Shown in pieces: positions 1 to 10,424 of a DNA stretch of 33,455 nucleotides. Below the pieces are notes generated by a model. It saw only the letters and a list, made by a program, of their open reading frames with translations. It had not been told where the DNA came from and ran no database searches. Position 1 is the stretch's first letter. Each line of letters begins with the position of its first letter. The DNA is from Candidatus Gallionella acididurans. Lineage in GTDB: Bacteria > Pseudomonadota > Gammaproteobacteria > Burkholderiales > Gallionellaceae. Location of the stretch: the NCBI GenBank assembly GCA_001577345.1, contig LSLI01000024.1, positions 1 through 33,455 of the forward strand. Reading direction: 5' to 3'. The position numbers were made by a program, and so were the translations under genes.

Positions 1-671
1 TGGGCGGCGATGCCGACCTGGCTGAACTGGAGCGGCAGGAAAAAGCCGCGCAGCAAAGCTATCTGGAGGCTGCGCGCAAGTTGACCGCGGCGCGCAGAAA
101 ATCCGCGGACAAATTGTCGCGGGAAATCACCGCGGCGATGCAGACGCTGGCGATGCAGGGCGGAAAATTCGAGGTTGCGCTGCTGCCGTTGGACCAGAAT
201 GATGGCAACAGTGGCAATGCACACGGGCTGGAAAGCATAGAGTTTCAGGTCTCGGCCAATCCCGGCACACCATTGCGCAGCCTCGCCAAGGTCGCGTCGG
301 GCGGCGAATTGTCGCGCATAAGTCTGGCGATACAAGTAGCCACCTCGCAGCTTGCGGGTGCGCCCACGCTGATCTTCGACGAGGTGGACAGCGGCATCGG
401 CGGCCGCGTTGCGGAAATTGTCGGGCACTTGCTGAAAAAACTGGGCAAGACCTACCAGGTGCTGTGTGTCACGCATCTGCCGCAGGTCGCGGCCGCAGCC
501 GACCAGCAGTGGCAGGTCAGCAAGGCGGTGGAAAACGGCGTCACGCTGAGCCACATCGCCGTGCTGGACGGCGAACGGCGCATCGAGGAGATCGCGCGCA
601 TGCTGGGCGGCGTAAAGATCACCGAGACCACGCGCAAACATGCCGCCGAGATGTTGGGTGTGGCTGCTTGA
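1..671 (+). CDS. recN: DNA repair protein RecN, C-terminal part (5' end outside window)
   Basis: This is the C-terminal part (about 222 residues, codons starting at base 3) of RecN, an SMC-like ATPase of roughly 550 residues that acts in recombinational repair of double-strand breaks. The fragment starts in the end of a helical coiled-coil arm. It then shows the ABC signature (ASGGELSRISLA, bases about 294-329), the Walker B and D-loop stretch (LIFDEVDSGIGGR, about 370-408) and the H-loop (CVTHLPQVAA, about 465-494). The order and sequence of these motifs fit RecN rather than SbcC or RecF. The start codon is off the left edge. The gene ends in TGA, and about 200 bp separate it from bamE. Confidence 0.95.
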   Translation, partial: GGDADLAELERQEKAAQQSYLEAARKLTAARRKSADKLSREITAAMQTLAMQGGKFEVALLPLDQNDGNSGNAHGLESIEFQVSANPGTPLRSLAKVASGGELSRISLAIQVATSQLAGAPTLIFDEVDSGIGGRVAEIVGHLLKKLGKTYQVLCVTHLPQVAAAADQQWQVSKAVENGVTLSHIAVLDGERRIEEIARMLGGVKITETTRKHAAEMLGVAA

Positions 672-869
672 GGTATCATGCTGCGCCTTTTGCAGGTATG
701 CAAGTCATCAGGCACACCGCCGCTGTATTTTCCGTATGCAATCACCCTGGTGGCCTGGCCCATCCAAAGACTGGGCGCAAGGGGGGATGATTCACCTTGC
801 CGGGCGGTGATTGGGGTGACGTGCCTGTGGTTGCCGCGGCTTTGAACTTGAATATTGATTGGGAATTTC

Positions 870-2047
<1,178 letters not shown>

Positions 2048-2091
2048 GCGGATTTGCTCATCAGCGGTAATAATTCACGAAGGAGTTGAAA

Positions 2092-2679
2092 ATGACGGAA
2101 AGTGCTCGGTTGAGTATGAATTGGAATTGGGTGGGACGGTATGTCGCTGTCATCGTGGTGGCGCTGGTGCTGGCAGCGGCGATTGGAGAAATGCCCCTGT
2201 TTGGCAAAACCTTTCTGGTGAGCGGCAAGCTCAACGCCGCGCAGATGGTGCGGTTCCTGGGCTACGGGACAGCACTCGTCGTATTCTGGATATTTGGTCA
2301 GCGCCTGACTATGGTTTTGCGGCAGCAGCAGGGTAGCCGCTGGGTGGCAGCGTACAATCTGATTTTGCCGGTTGTTACGCTGATCGTGGTTTCCGCGCTG
2401 TACTCGGTCATCCTGCTGGTGATGAAGCCTTTGATGGATCTTGCGCTGCAAAGAATCTATAACTGGATGTTTGTCCTGGCCATCATTGCCTGCGCGATAT
2501 GGCTGATCATGGCGTTGCTCGGTCAATCAGATGCTTTGACCGAGGCATTGATCGGTGCTTCGCGGAGAACAGCGCTATCTGGAGGGACTGTTGTCTGCGC
2601 GTCCTGTGGAGCCAGCAATGATGCCGGTTCGACCCATTGCGGGAAGTGCGGCAAGGAGTTGGCAGGGGATTCCGCCTGA
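2092..2679 (+). CDS. Membrane protein with C-terminal zinc ribbon, unknown function
   Basis: I do not recognise this 195-residue protein as a named family. It has about four hydrophobic segments (near residues 12-33, 50-70, 85-110 and 120-142). A cytoplasmic-looking tail ends in a zinc ribbon of two CxxC knuckles, VCASCGAS and HCGKCGKE, about 14 residues apart. AGGAG at 2081-2085 sits six bases before the ATG at 2092; an in-frame TTG at 2086 would leave no room for it. The gene follows dapB by 44 bp and converges on the thioredoxin-like gene. Zinc-ribbon tails on small membrane proteins often serve protein or nucleic acid contact, but no function can be assigned here. Confidence 0.85.
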   Translation: MTESARLSMNWNWVGRYVAVIVVALVLAAAIGEMPLFGKTFLVSGKLNAAQMVRFLGYGTALVVFWIFGQRLTMVLRQQQGSRWVAAYNLILPVVTLIVVSALYSVILLVMKPLMDLALQRIYNWMFVLAIIACAIWLIMALLGQSDALTEALIGASRRTALSGGTVVCASCGASNDAGSTHCGKCGKELAGDSA

Positions 2680-2769
2680 TTTTGTTTTTCCGGATTGCGG
2701 CGATATCGGCTCCGGCTATTGTGCAAGACCTGATTCGGCGCATCCCATTCCGTTTCTGCTGCTCCTGCA

Positions 2770-3147
2770 TCAATCCGCTTGCCGCGTACCTTCAGGCATG
2801 TCTGCGGCGTGATGCTCGATCAGTTTGTCGATAAAGCTGCGCAGGAAATGCAAAGCTTGCGCGCTGTGGAAGCGATCGGTCTCCTGTCCGCGGCTGTAAG
2901 CGATCACGGTCGGAAATCCGCGCACCTTGTGCCGTCCGGCGATGCGCATGTTCTCGTCGGCATCCACCTTCGCCAGCACGAACTTGCCTTCGTATTCCTC
3001 GGCCAGTTTTTCCAGCATCGGTCCCAGCACCAGGCAGGGGCTGCACCACTCTGCGCCGATATCGAGCAACACCGGTACGTCATGGGATCGTGCCACGACC
3101 AGTTCGTCAAAATTGGCTTCTTCTGCATTGTATGAATATTTAATCAT
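2770..3147 (-). CDS. Thioredoxin-like protein (CnoX/YbbN-type N-terminal domain)
   Basis: This 125-residue protein has a thioredoxin fold with the active site AEWCSPC (Cys35 and Cys38) and the cis-proline loop GFPTV (Pro79). WCSPC replaces the classical WCGPC. The sequence around VLAKVDAD and the acidic N-terminal half resemble the thioredoxin domain of CnoX (YbbN), a chaperone-redoxin, but the TPR-like C-terminal half of CnoX is absent. There is no signal peptide, so it is probably cytoplasmic. It lies 57 bp downstream of the methyltransferase on the same strand. The redox or holdase role is inferred from family only. Confidence 0.9.
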   Translation of the reverse strand: MIKYSYNAEEANFDELVVARSHDVPVLLDIGAEWCSPCLVLGPMLEKLAEEYEGKFVLAKVDADENMRIAGRHKVRGFPTVIAYSRGQETDRFHSAQALHFLRSFIDKLIEHHAADMPEGTRQAD

Positions 3148-3204
3148 TTTAAATTTTGCATGGAACCATCATATAAAGCTTGTGGATTTCAGATCAAATA
3201 GGCT

Positions 3205-3960
3205 TCAGCCCAAACGAATAATGTGGTTGGCCCAGGGGGGTACATTTGTGAAGAAGACATGAAAACCTTCCGAAAAACTGCCCAGATTGACCCCGTTATT
3301 TTGGGCAATGATTGCCAGACTTTTTCTTGAAAATAAACTGATGTGCCCGTTGCGGGGGGCCGCGTACCACCAATTGATTCTTTGATTGGACTGAATGTTT
3401 CCGTCTGAAATTAGAGTTGAAAACAACACAATGCCATCAGGAGAAAGCAATGAACGCAAGTTTGACATCAAATGTTGAACGTCGGGGACGTGCTCGAAAA
3501 CTTCAAATGCAGTGATCAGGTCAAATTTCCCAAGCTGATCGATACTGACGTTTCTGTCCACGAATGGATCGTACGAAACCGACTGCCAGTTTGATTTTTT
3601 CAGGATGTTTGCGAGAAGACCGCTCCCGCCGCCGTAGTCGAGGTGTTTAATGAAGCGTGCCTGATCGCCAAGCATTGAAATTAGATTGGCGGCATTCGCT
3701 TTGGGTCTGGTTTCGATGTAGTCCGGATCGACGAGTATGTATTCGTCGTTGTATATCTTTTTCTCGAACTCCTGCAACGTCCAGGTCGCGATCTCTGGGG
3801 TGAAACAGAAGCCGCAATCGCTGCATAGGGCGTAGTAAACAGGAATTCCTGCAAGGCCGAGAAATTTTCCCCTTGCCTCCTCGCATGATTTATTGAAATC
3901 CACTACATCAAGTAGCGAACAGCTGCCATTGCAAACAGGACAAAGTAAATTATTTTTCAT
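3205..3960 (-). CDS. Class I SAM-dependent methyltransferase with N-terminal zinc finger
   Basis: This encodes 251 residues from the ATG at 3960. An upstream in-frame GTG at 4041 would add 27 residues that do not look conserved. The N-terminus carries two zinc knuckles, LLCPVCNG and LCSDCGFCF. The Rossmann-type SAM site follows (LDYGGGSGLLA), then DLITAFEVFEHVPD and a LLSPDGIVLFST strand. The layout fits the Methyltransf_23 group whose members often act in sugar or natural-product modification; the substrate is unknown. Base composition is visibly AT-richer than the flanking genes, which hints at acquisition by transfer. It may be cotranscribed with the downstream thioredoxin-like gene. Confidence 0.88.
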   Translation of the reverse strand: MKNNLLCPVCNGSCSLLDVVDFNKSCEEARGKFLGLAGIPVYYALCSDCGFCFTPEIATWTLQEFEKKIYNDEYILVDPDYIETRPKANAANLISMLGDQARFIKHLDYGGGSGLLANILKKSNWQSVSYDPFVDRNVSIDQLGKFDLITAFEVFEHVPDVQHLMSNLRSLLSPDGIVLFSTLISDGNIQSNQRINWWYAAPRNGHISLFSRKSLAIIAQNNGVNLGSFSEGFHVFFTNVPPWANHIIRLG

Positions 3961-4189
3961 GGTCCATTGGGGAGCCGTTATCAGCCGGGTTGACCGGCGC
4001 GCAGTATTGGAAGTAGTGCCGGATATACTGTCATCCAGCACATTTTACTGCCAGCATAATAGTACGGACAGCGGCGAATGTCTCCTGTGGTGCGGCTGAG
4101 TCGACGGATTAGCTGAATATTTATACCTTCCATTACGGCAGCTGGTGTCGGACATGTTTTAGTGCCGCAATTTGACACTGCGTTTTGAA
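3961..4189. other. Intergenic region between divergent methyltransferase and carA
   Basis: This stretch holds no convincing coding sequence. It separates the minus-strand methyltransferase from the plus-strand carA promoter and presumably carries the methyltransferase promoter, which I could not place with confidence. Confidence 0.5.
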
Positions 4190-4218
4190 TTGAAACCACC
4201 CCTCCAATCGTCTATAAT
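4190..4218 (+). promoter_or_regulatory. Sigma70-type promoter of carA
   Basis: TTGAAA (4190-4195) and a perfect TATAAT (4213-4218) are separated by exactly 17 bases. Transcription would start near 4225, a few bases before the leader hairpin. The fit to the consensus is seen directly; the start site is inferred. Confidence 0.8.
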
Positions 4219-4231
4219 GAGCGTCTATCCA

Positions 4232-4262
4232 AAGCGGGATGAACACACGGTTCGTTCCGCTT
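4232..4262 (+). promoter_or_regulatory. 13-bp hairpin at the start of the carA leader RNA
   Basis: The arms 4232-4244 (AAGCGGGATGAAC) and 4250-4262 (GTTCGTTCCGCTT) pair along all 13 positions, allowing two G-U pairs, around the loop ACACG. The hairpin would begin about seven bases into the transcript and end about 45 bases before the GTG start. No T-run follows at once, so it is not an intrinsic terminator. A role in mRNA stability or pyrimidine/arginine control of carAB is possible but not shown. Confidence 0.7.
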
Positions 4263-4307
4263 CTTTATGTCATACGAGCTATTAGCCTTTTCTTGGGGAG
4301 TCATCCG

Positions 4308-5438
4308 GTGTCGCAAACTAGCCCTGCCATTCTTGTATTAGCCGATGGTACGGTATTTCGCGGCATTTCCATCGGGGCTACCGGCAGCAGCGTCGGCGAG
4401 GTGGTGTTCAATACCGCGATGACCGGCTACCAGGAAATCCTCACCGACCCGTCATATTGCAGGCAGATCGTCACGCTGACCTGTCCGCACATCGGCAACG
4501 TCGGCGTGAACGCCGAGGATGTGGAGTCACGCCAGGTGTTTGCCAGCGGCCTGGTGATACGCGACCTGTCGATGACGGTGAGCAATTTCCGCAACACCAA
4601 ATCCTTGCCTGATTACCTGAAAGCCAACAATGTCGTTGCGATCGCCGGGATTGATACGCGCAAGCTGACGCGCATCCTGCGCGAGAAGGGCGCGCAAAAC
4701 GGCTGTATCGCGACGGGCACCGATGAGGCGGCGGCACTTGAAGCTGCGCGCGGTTTTGCCGGCCTGATGGGCATGGATCTGGCCAGGGAAGTCAGTTGCA
4801 CGAAATCCTATTCATGGACGCAGCGCGAGTGGGAGCTGGGCGTGGGTTATCCGGAGGTCGAGCATGCGAAATTTCATGTGGTGGCATACGACTTCGGCGT
4901 GAAGCGCAATATTCTGCGCATGCTGGCCGAGCGCGGTTGCCGCATCACCGTGGTGCCTGCGCAGACCTCCGCAAAAGAAGTGCTGGCGATGGAGCCGGAC
5001 GGGGTATTCCTGTCCAACGGCCCCGGCGATCCGGAACCTTGCGAATACGCGATTGCCGCGACGAAGAAATATATTGAAACCGGTTTGCCGCTGTTCGGTA
5101 TCTGTCTCGGGCATCAGCTGATGGGCTTGGCGGTGGGAGCGAAGACCGTGAAGATGAAGTTCGGGCACCGTGGCGCGAATCACCCGGTGCAGGACACGCA
5201 GACCAGGCGCGTGATGATCACCAGCCAGAACCACGGGTTTGCTGTGGATGCGGCAACGCTGCCGGCAAACGCGCGTGTCACTCATGTGTCGCTGTTTGAC
5301 GGCACGCTTCAGGGTTTCGAGCTGACCGACAAGCCCGCATTCTGCTTCCAGGGGCATCCCGAAGCCAGTCCGGGGCCGCACGATGTCGACGGATTATTCG
5401 ATAAATTTATCGGAATGATGGAGAAAAGAAAAACCTAG
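4308..5438 (+). CDS. carA: Carbamoyl-phosphate synthase small (glutaminase) subunit
   Basis: CarA (376 residues) hydrolyses glutamine and channels ammonia to CarB for carbamoyl phosphate synthesis, feeding pyrimidine and arginine pathways. The N-terminal CarA domain ([25 protein letters not shown]) is followed by a class I glutamine amidotransferase domain. It has FLSNGPGDP, the nucleophile elbow GICLGHQLM and the C-terminal [13 protein letters not shown] with the catalytic His and Glu. I place the start at GTG 4308: GGGGAG at 4295-4300 is well spaced, and the protein then aligns with the known N-terminus. The ATG at 4239 is in frame but lies inside the leader hairpin and would add 23 residues unlike the family. 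Confidence 0.97.
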   Translation: MSQTSPAILVLADGTVFRGISIGATGSSVGEVVFNTAMTGYQEILTDPSYCRQIVTLTCPHIGNVGVNAEDVESRQVFASGLVIRDLSMTVSNFRNTKSLPDYLKANNVVAIAGIDTRKLTRILREKGAQNGCIATGTDEAAALEAARGFAGLMGMDLAREVSCTKSYSWTQREWELGVGYPEVEHAKFHVVAYDFGVKRNILRMLAERGCRITVVPAQTSAKEVLAMEPDGVFLSNGPGDPEPCEYAIAATKKYIETGLPLFGICLGHQLMGLAVGAKTVKMKFGHRGANHPVQDTQTRRVMITSQNHGFAVDAATLPANARVTHVSLFDGTLQGFELTDKPAFCFQGHPEASPGPHDVDGLFDKFIGMMEKRKT

Positions 5439-5506
5439 GCCACAGAGAATACAGGGATTACAGAGCGTTCGCCGCTCCTCTCTGTGTTCTCTGTGAACTC
5501 TGTGGC
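5439..5506 (+). repeat. Imperfect inverted repeat of CACAGAG-type units between carA and carB
   Basis: It starts at the base after the carA stop codon. The ends GCCACAGAG (5439-5447) and CTCTGTGGC (5498-5506) are perfect complements. The inside continues with further partly matching CACAG/CTGTG units, giving a long imperfect stem around a central TTCGCCG-like loop. It sits inside an operon, so it would be transcribed as a structure between two coordinately needed cistrons. Confidence 0.8.
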
Positions 5507-5515
5507 TAATAGATT

Positions 5516-8500
5516 ATGCCCAAAAGAAACGACATAAAAAGCATACTGATCATCGGCGCAGGCCCCATCGTCATCGGGCAGGCGTGCGAGTTCGATTACT
5601 CCGGCGCGCAGGCCTGCAAGGCGCTGCGCGAGGAAGGTTATCGCGTCATCCTGGTCAACTCGAATCCGGCCACCATCATGACCGATCCGGGCATGGCGGA
5701 TGCGACCTACATCGAGCCGATCACCTGGCAGATGGTGGAGAAGATCATCGCCAAGGAGAGACCGGACGCGATTCTCCCGACCATGGGCGGGCAGACCGCA
5801 CTGAACTGCTCGCTGGATTTGGCCAAGCACGGCGTGCTGGAAAAGTATTCCGTGGAGATGATAGGCGCATCCAGGGACGCGATCGACAAGGCTGAAGACC
5901 GCGAAAAATTCAAGCAGGCGATGACCAGGATCGGCCTGGCCTCCGCCCGCTCAGCTATCGCACACAGCATGGAAGAAGCGTTGCAGGTGCAGCAGGTGAT
6001 GGGCTTTCCGACAGTGATTCGCCCCTCGTTTACGATGGGTGGCAGCGGCGGCGGCATCGCCTACAACCGCGAAGAGTTCCTCGAAATCTGCGAGCGCGGG
6101 CTGGAAGCCTCTCCGACGCGCGAGCTGCTGATCGAGGAATCGCTGCTGGGCTGGAAAGAATTCGAGATGGAAGTGGTGCGTGACCGTGCCGACAATTGCA
6201 TCATCATCTGTTCCATTGAAAATCTCGATGCGATGGGTGTGCACACCGGCGATTCGATCACGGTCGCCCCGGCGCAGACACTGACCGACAAGGAATACCA
6301 GATCATGCGCGATGCCTCGATCGCAGTGTTGCGCGAGATCGGCGTGGATACCGGCGGCTCCAATGTCCAGTTCGCGATCAATCCGGACGACGGGCGCATG
6401 GTGGTGATCGAGATGAATCCGCGCGTGTCCAGATCAAGCGCTCTGGCTTCCAAGGCAACCGGTTTCCCGATTGCCAAGGTGGCGGCCAAGCTGGCAGTGG
6501 GCTATACGCTGGATGAATTGAAGAACGACATCACCGGCGGCGCGACCCCGGCCTCGTTCGAGCCCAGCATCGATTATGTGGTGACCAAGATTCCAAGATT
6601 CGCATTCGAGAAATTTCCCCAGGCCAATGACAGGTTGACCACGCAAATGAAGTCGGTGGGAGAGGTGATGGCCATAGGCCGCACTTTCCAGGAGTCGTTC
6701 CAGAAAGCCTTGCGCGGTCTGGAAGTGGGTGTGAACGGGCTGGACAGCAAGTACAGTGATCGCGAAGCCATAGTCGCAGAACTGGGCAGCCCCGGGCCGG
6801 ACCGTATCTGGGCGGTGGGTGATGCATTCCGCCTCGGTATGACGGTGGAAGATGTGTTCAACGTCAGCAAGATCGACCCGTGGTTTCTGGTGCAGATAGC
6901 AGACCTGATACGCCAGGAGGAATCCCTGGCTGGCCGCACACTGGAAAGCCTGGGCTCAGATGAACTGCGCGCCCTGAAACGCAGCGGCTTTGCCGATGCG
7001 CGCCTGGCAAAGTTGCTGGATACCGATTCCGGCGCAATGCGCGCTTACCGCCATGCTTTGGGCGTGCGCCCGGTGTTCAAGCGTGTGGACACCTGTGCGG
7101 CCGAGTTCGCCACCAACACCGCATATATGTATTCCACCTATGAGGAGGAATGCGAAGCGCAGCCGACCAACAACAAAAAGATCATGGTGCTGGGCGGCGG
7201 GCCGAACCGCATCGGGCAGGGCATCGAGTTCGATTATTGCTGTGTGCATGCCGCGCTGGCGATGCGCGAGGACGGCTACGAGACCATCATGGTCAACTGC
7301 AATCCCGAAACCGTGTCCACCGATTACGACACATCGGATCGCCTGTATTTCGAACCGCTGACACTGGAAGACGTGCTGGAAGTGGTGGCTGTGGAAAAAC
7401 CGATCGGCGTGATCGTGCAATACGGCGGCCAGACTCCGCTCAGCCTGGCGCACGGGCTGGAAAAGAACGGTGTGCCCATCATCGGCACGTCACCGGACAT
7501 GATCGACTGCGCCGAAGACCGCGCGCGCTTCCAGCAGATGCTGTATCAGCTGGAATTGAAGCAGCCGCCCAACCGTACCGCATGCAGCGTGGAAGAAGGC
7601 ATTGCGGGTGCAGCGGAAATCGGCTATCCGCTGGTGATGCGCCCTTCCAATGTGCTGGGCGGACGGGCGATGGAGATCATCCATGCGCAGGCCGATCTGG
7701 AGCGATACATGCGCGATGCGCAGGAAATGTCCATCACCTATCCGGAGCGCATGCCCATCCTGCTGGATCGCTTTCTGGACGATGCCATCGAGGTGGACGT
7801 GGATGCGGTATCCGACGGCAGGGACGTGATCATCGGCGGCATCATGGAACACGTCGAACAGGCCGGGGTACATTCCGGTGATTCGGCGTGTTCGCTGCCG
7901 CCGTTCAGCCTGTCGCAGGCATTGCAGGATGAACTGCGCCGCCAGACCGTGGCGATGGCCAAGGCGCTCAACGTGGTGGGACTGATGAACGTGCAGTTCG
8001 CGATACAGGGTGAAACGGTGTATGTGCTGGAAGTGAACCCGCGCGCTTCACGCACCGTGCCGTTCGTGTCCAAGGCGACCGGCGTGCCGCTGGCCAAGAT
8101 TGCGGCGCGCTGCATGGCGGGACAAAGCCTGCCGCAGCAGGGCATCACCAGGGAAGTGATACCCCCGTATTACTCGGTGAAGGAAGCAGTGTTCCCGTTC
8201 ATCAAATTTCCCGGCGTGGACACCATCCTCGGGCCGGAAATGAAATCCACCGGCGAAGTGATGGGTGTGGGCGATACTTTTGCCGAAGCCTTCGTCAAGT
8301 CGCAGCTGGCTGCCAGCGTGAAACTGCCGAAAGATGGTAAAGTGTTCATCAGCGTGCGCGAAGCGGACAAATCCGGAGTGGTGGAAATCGCCCGTTCCCT
8401 GGTGCAGCTCGGGTTTACCTTGCGGGCCACGCGCGGCACGGCAGCGGTGATCAGCGCGGCGGGGGTGGCGGTGGAGGTGGTGAACAAAGTCGCCGAGGGT

Positions 8501-8737
8501 CGTCCGCATATCGTGGACATGATCAAAAATGGCGAGGTCAGCCTCATCATCAACACTGTGGACAGCAAGCCCTCGGTGATGCGGGATTCCTATTCCATCC
8601 GGCACGTTGCCCTGCAAGGACGGATAACGTATTACACGACACTGGCCGGGGCTCGCGCCGCCTGTGTCGGGATGCAGCACCTGACCGCGCTTGGCGTTTA
8701 TGACCTGCAGAGTCAGCACCTGCGTCTGGCTAAATAA
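5516..8737 (+). CDS. carB: Carbamoyl-phosphate synthase large subunit
   Basis: CarB (1073 residues, the usual length) makes carbamoyl phosphate from bicarbonate, ammonia from CarA and two ATP. Two homologous ATP-grasp halves are visible. The first begins [20 protein letters not shown] and includes [15 protein letters not shown]; the second begins [19 protein letters not shown] near residue 560 and includes [12 protein letters not shown]. Each half has the metal-binding [18 protein letters not shown] or [18 protein letters not shown] stretch. The C-terminal MGS-like allosteric domain (residues about 940-1073) contains [13 protein letters not shown]. The carA-carB gap is 77 bp and holds an inverted repeat. 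greA follows after 21 bp. Confidence 0.98.
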   Translation: MPKRNDIKSILIIGAGPIVIGQACEFDYSGAQACKALREEGYRVILVNSNPATIMTDPGMADATYIEPITWQMVEKIIAKERPDAILPTMGGQTALNCSLDLAKHGVLEKYSVEMIGASRDAIDKAEDREKFKQAMTRIGLASARSAIAHSMEEALQVQQVMGFPTVIRPSFTMGGSGGGIAYNREEFLEICERGLEASPTRELLIEESLLGWKEFEMEVVRDRADNCIIICSIENLDAMGVHTGDSITVAPAQTLTDKEYQIMRDASIAVLREIGVDTGGSNVQFAINPDDGRMVVIEMNPRVSRSSALASKATGFPIAKVAAKLAVGYTLDELKNDITGGATPASFEPSIDYVVTKIPRFAFEKFPQANDRLTTQMKSVGEVMAIGRTFQESFQKALRGLEVGVNGLDSKYSDREAIVAELGSPGPDRIWAVGDAFRLGMTVEDVFNVSKIDPWFLVQIADLIRQEESLAGRTLESLGSDELRALKRSGFADARLAKLLDTDSGAMRAYRHALGVRPVFKRVDTCAAEFATNTAYMYSTYEEECEAQPTNNKKIMVLGGGPNRIGQGIEFDYCCVHAALAMREDGYETIMVNCNPETVSTDYDTSDRLYFEPLTLEDVLEVVAVEKPIGVIVQYGGQTPLSLAHGLEKNGVPIIGTSPDMIDCAEDRARFQQMLYQLELKQPPNRTACSVEEGIAGAAEIGYPLVMRPSNVLGGRAMEIIHAQADLERYMRDAQEMSITYPERMPILLDRFLDDAIEVDVDAVSDGRDVIIGGIMEHVEQAGVHSGDSACSLPPFSLSQALQDELRRQTVAMAKALNVVGLMNVQFAIQGETVYVLEVNPRASRTVPFVSKATGVPLAKIAARCMAGQSLPQQGITREVIPPYYSVKEAVFPFIKFPGVDTILGPEMKSTGEVMGVGDTFAEAFVKSQLAASVKLPKDGKVFISVREADKSGVVEIARSLVQLGFTLRATRGTAAVISAAGVAVEVVNKVAEGRPHIVDMIKNGEVSLIINTVDSKPSVMRDSYSIRHVALQGRITYYTTLAGARAACVGMQHLTALGVYDLQSQHLRLAK

Positions 8738-8758
8738 TAAATTGAGAGAATTATCGAT

Positions 8759-9235
8759 ATGAGCAAGACTCCATTAACCGTAGTGGGCGCAGAGAAATTG
8801 CGCCGTGAACTGCATAACCTCAAGACGGTAGAGCGCCCGAAGGTGATCAATGCCATTGCCGAAGCGCGCGCGCAGGGCGACTTGTCGGAAAATGCCGAAT
8901 ACGATGCCGCGAAAGAACGGCAGTCTTTTGTCGAGGGTCGTATTGTTGAATTGGAAAGCAAGCTTGGTAGCGCGCAGATCATTGATCCCAAAGCTCTCAA
9001 CGCCGATGGGCGATGTGTGTTCGGTTCTACCGTGATACTGGAAGACGTCAACAACGGAGATGTGGTCACTTATCAGATTGTCGGGGATGACGAGGCCGAC
9101 ATCAGGCACCGCAAGATTTCCATTAGCTCTCCTGTCGCCCGCGCGCTGATCGGGAAAAGCAGCGGAGACATCGCGGAAGTGCAGGCGCCGGGCGGAGTGC
9201 GCGAATACGAGGTGGTCGAGGTCCAGTATATTTAG
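8759..9235 (+). CDS. greA: Transcription elongation factor GreA
   Basis: GreA (158 residues, normal length) enters the secondary channel of RNA polymerase and stimulates cleavage of backtracked transcripts. The N-terminal coiled coil carries GAEKLRREL and the acidic tip [16 protein letters not shown], whose conserved Asp/Glu residues (near 41-44) place the catalytic Mg2+. The C-terminal FKBP-like domain contains [21 protein letters not shown] and the ending EYEVVEV. The ATG lies 21 bp after carB and is probably cotranscribed; a weak GAGAG motif precedes it. carB-greA linkage is common in Betaproteobacteria. Confidence 0.97.
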   Translation: MSKTPLTVVGAEKLRRELHNLKTVERPKVINAIAEARAQGDLSENAEYDAAKERQSFVEGRIVELESKLGSAQIIDPKALNADGRCVFGSTVILEDVNNGDVVTYQIVGDDEADIRHRKISISSPVARALIGKSSGDIAEVQAPGGVREYEVVEVQYI

Positions 9236-9236
9236 T

Positions 9237-9314
9237 CGCCAGACACTGGCTGTCAGTCGTTGGTTGGATGCGCGTTTAACTGATAACTTAACGACTGGCT
9301 GCTAACGGCTGGCG
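9237..9314. repeat. Inverted repeat between convergent greA and yhbY
   Basis: CGCCAG (9237-9242) pairs with CTGGCG (9309-9314), and CAGTCGTT (9254-9261) pairs with AACGACTG (9290-9297), with a poorly matched stretch between them. The sequence repeats CT-containing units about every seven bases. It starts two bases after the greA stop and ends two bases before the yhbY stop, so it fills the whole gap. It may serve as a two-way transcription end, though there is no T-run. Confidence 0.7.
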
Positions 9315-9315
9315 C

Positions 9316-9666
9316 TTAGCGATTCCCCAGCTGTTTCTTGGTCAGCGGCTTCTTCCCCTTGTGACGGGGCATTTTCTTGATTTCGATCAGATGCGCATCA
9401 GGGTTGGGCTGGTAAACCACCAGAATTTTGCCGATGTGCTGGACAGGCGCCGCATTTAATTGGGTACAGATGGCCGTGAGGATTTCTTCGCGTTGCGGAC
9501 GTTCTGCCATGACCCGGATTTTGATGAGCTCGTGAATTTTCAGGGTCTGTGCGATTTCGTTTAACACTGCTTCGGTCAAGCCCGCATTGCCTATCATCAC
9601 CGTTGGGCTCAGGGCGTGGGCGCGGCTTTTCAGGGCGAGGCGTTCGGATAGGGTAATCGATAACAT
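9316..9666 (-). CDS. yhbY: RNA-binding protein YhbY (CRM domain)
   Basis: This 116-residue protein is a single CRM-domain RNA-binding protein of the YhbY family, linked to assembly of the large ribosomal subunit. The N-terminal LSERLALKSRAHALSP is followed by the conserved VMIGNAGLTEAV loop and helix HELIKIRV. The CRM core ends near GKILVVYQPNP. A lysine-rich tail of about 20 residues makes it longer than the roughly 97-residue E. coli protein. The ATG at 9666 has GGAAG upstream. The frame stays open further upstream, but only antisense to rlmE, so I reject the longer reading. It diverges from rlmE with a 36-bp gap. Confidence 0.93.
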   Translation of the reverse strand: MLSITLSERLALKSRAHALSPTVMIGNAGLTEAVLNEIAQTLKIHELIKIRVMAERPQREEILTAICTQLNAAPVQHIGKILVVYQPNPDAHLIEIKKMPRHKGKKPLTKKQLGNR

Positions 9667-9702
9667 GATGAACTTCCAGATAGAGGGCGTGGATTCTAAA
9701 CG

Positions 9703-10323
9703 ATGAAGCCTTCCAAGACCAGCAAACAATGGATGCGCGAGCATGTCAACGACCCATTTGTGCAGCTTGCCCAGAAGGAGGGCTACCGCTCGCGCGCGGC
9801 TTACAAGCTGCTGGAAATCGATGCCAGGGATCGTTTGATCAAGCCCGGAATGGTGGTGGTGGACCTGGGCGCGACCCCGGGAGGCTGGTCGCAGGTCGCG
9901 GCAGCGGGGGTTGGGCGGGGGGGGAAGGTGATTGCACTGGATCTGTTGCCGCTGGATCCCCTGGCGGGAGTGGATTTCATCCAGGGCGATTTTCGCGAGC
10001 CAGGCGCACTCAGGCAACTGGAAGTTTTTTTGCAGGACAAGCCGGTGGGGCTTGTAATTTCGGATATGGCGCCCAATATGTCCGGTGTAGTCTCGGCGGA
10101 TCAGGCGCGGGCCATGCATCTTGCGGAACTGGCGATGGAATTTGCGCTCGAACACCTGAAGGCGGATGGCAGTTTCCTGGTCAAGACCTTCCAGGGTGCG
10201 GGGTTCGAGGATTTTCTCAGGTTGATGCGCAGCCGGTTCGCAAAAGTGGTGACACGCAAACCCAAGGCATCCCGTGACCGCAGCAGTGAGGTGTATTTGC
10301 TGGCTAGCGGAAAGCTTGAGTAA
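9703..10323 (+). CDS. rlmE: 23S rRNA (uridine-2'-O-)-methyltransferase RlmE (FtsJ/RrmJ)
   Basis: RlmE (206 residues) methylates the 2'-hydroxyl of U2552 in the A-loop of 23S rRNA late in 50S assembly. The SAM site is [17 protein letters not shown] (residues 51-67). The catalytic tetrad is K35 (RSRAAYK), D121 (ISDMAPN), K161 (FLVKTFQG) and E196 (SSEVYLL), with the same spacing as the E. coli enzyme. It starts at ATG 9703 and is followed 101 bp later by ftsH, an arrangement found in many proteobacteria. Confidence 0.97.
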   Translation: MKPSKTSKQWMREHVNDPFVQLAQKEGYRSRAAYKLLEIDARDRLIKPGMVVVDLGATPGGWSQVAAAGVGRGGKVIALDLLPLDPLAGVDFIQGDFREPGALRQLEVFLQDKPVGLVISDMAPNMSGVVSADQARAMHLAELAMEFALEHLKADGSFLVKTFQGAGFEDFLRLMRSRFAKVVTRKPKASRDRSSEVYLLASGKLE

Positions 10324-10381
10324 TCGTGCAATACATAGTCTAATGAACAACTCGGAAGTCAGTTCCCAGCCGGCTGTCCAT

Positions 10382-10403
10382 CAAATATCGGGCAAATATC
10401 GGG
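10382..10403 (+). repeat. Perfect 11-bp tandem duplication upstream of ftsH
   Basis: CAAATATCGGG occurs twice back to back (10382-10392 and 10393-10403), ending 10 bases before the AAGGAG ribosome binding site of ftsH. It could be a replication-slippage product or a paired protein site; nothing in the sequence decides between these. Confidence 0.8.
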
Positions 10404-10424
10404 CGCGTAGTTTAAGGAGTTATT

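Noticed and set aside
5439-5506. Possible CRISPR-like or terminator structure between carA and carB
   Set aside because: There are no regular spacers and no T-run; it is an inverted repeat of short units.
9667-10350. Upstream extension of the yhbY reading frame
   Set aside because: It is antisense to rlmE; the CRM-domain start with a ribosome binding site is at 9666.
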